From Bacteroidota bacterium (GTDB lineage Bacteria > Bacteroidota > Ignavibacteria > Kryptoniales > JAKASW01), in NCBI GenBank assembly GCA_021825585.1, contig JAKAGT010000001.1, positions 186,001 through 250,000 of the forward strand: a DNA stretch of 64,000 bases, in the 5' to 3' direction. How positions within the stretch are numbered: the first letter of the stretch is position 1; every line of letters starts with the position of its first letter. The notes under the pieces were generated by a model. The model did no database searches and was not told the DNA's origin. It saw nothing but the letters and a program-made list of their open reading frames with translations. Positions 63,771 through 64,000 of this stretch are shown piece after piece. A program made the position numbers and the translations under genes.

Positions 63771-63822
63771 TTACCAGTACAATATGTGCACACAATCATC
63801 AAAAGAAGAAAGGAGCACAGGG

Positions 63823-64000
63823 ATGCTTAAGAGAGTTTTCATAGCCATGATCGCTGTACTTATGTCGACCGCCCTCGTTCAGGCGCAGACGATCATCAAC
63901 GCAGCAGGTTCGACATTCATCTACCCGATGTTTTCAACATGGTCGAACACCTACCACAAGATGCACCCGGACATCGAAATCAACTACCAGTCGATAGGCA
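63823..64000 (+). CDS. pstS: Phosphate-binding protein PstS, N-terminal part (cut by window edge)
   Basis: The first 59 residues of a periplasmic phosphate-binding protein. A signal peptide (MLKRVFIAMIAVLMSTALVQAQ) is followed by INAAGSTFIYPMFSTWSNTY and INYQSIG, the conserved start of PstS, where GST-F and the GxxxG-like strand bind phosphate. AGGAG lies seven bases before the ATG. The gene continues past the right edge, probably into pstCAB. It lies 52 bases after the porin and is likely co-transcribed with it. Confidence 0.9.
   Translation, partial: MLKRVFIAMIAVLMSTALVQAQTIINAAGSTFIYPMFSTWSNTYHKMHPDIEINYQSIG

Overview
The window looks like chromosomal DNA of a Gram-negative member of the Bacteroidota/Chlorobiota group, most likely Ignavibacteria-like. 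The evidence is a C-terminal type IX secretion (Por) sorting domain of the NYPNPFNP...VYDILGREVATLVD kind, promoters with a TTG...TAnnTTTG flavour, an LPS gene (kdsB), LolA, a porin and GC-rich housekeeping genes. No rRNA or tRNA gene was recognised. The taxonomic placement is inference.

Layout. 0-5.2 kb: edge of a YggS-type gene, a zinc metallopeptidase, a secreted T9SS propeller protein and a DUF4905 protein. 5.2-19.8 kb: a DNA-repair set read leftwards (DUF58, rmuC, addB; then a 3'-5' exonuclease, addA, DUF2721) interrupted by a rightward iron-uptake unit (outer-membrane protein, fur, feoA, feoB, a 33-codon FeoB-associated gene). 20-27.3 kb: an S9 peptidase diverging from the Suf Fe-S assembly unit sufB-sufC-sufD-DUF59-Rrf2 regulator. 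27.5-36.4 kb: mostly leftward housekeeping genes (SPFH/Arc pair, mutase-like metalloenzyme, dtd, prmC, nadK, aldolase, oxidoreductase). 36.5-46.4 kb: rightward core genes (M48 protease, plsC, gatC, kdsB, pyrG, transaldolase-like aldolase, gcvT, comB, ftsK), many overlapping by ATGA.

46.4-54.8 kb is lineage-specific: a REP-like double hairpin, four tandem paralogues of one secreted family with signs of gene conversion, a pair of another family of which one copy carries an in-frame TAG, and a putative lipoprotein whose good start codon is separated from its reading frame by a (CAAG)5 tract, a contingency-locus arrangement. A cluster of palindromic repeats follows and reaches into the 5' end of lolA.

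54.8-60.9 kb is accessory DNA resembling a cassette array without an integrase. Small, same-strand genes (a 78-residue protein + PIN nuclease, two membrane proteins, MNT/HEPN toxin-antitoxin, an orphan DNA methyltransferase, a headless higB with intact higA) alternate with palindromic, attC-like sites sharing an AAC-N8-12-GAYGCT left arm and GTTATCTGC-type right ends. A 164-bp direct repeat flanks the MNT/HEPN unit, and a single type I-E-like CRISPR repeat lies just beyond the array.

61-64 kb returns to core genes: an M20 peptidase, then a porin-like outer-membrane protein and pstS, with three 11-bp-spaced repeats resembling a Pho box upstream of the porin. This suggests a phosphate-starvation unit continuing past the right edge.
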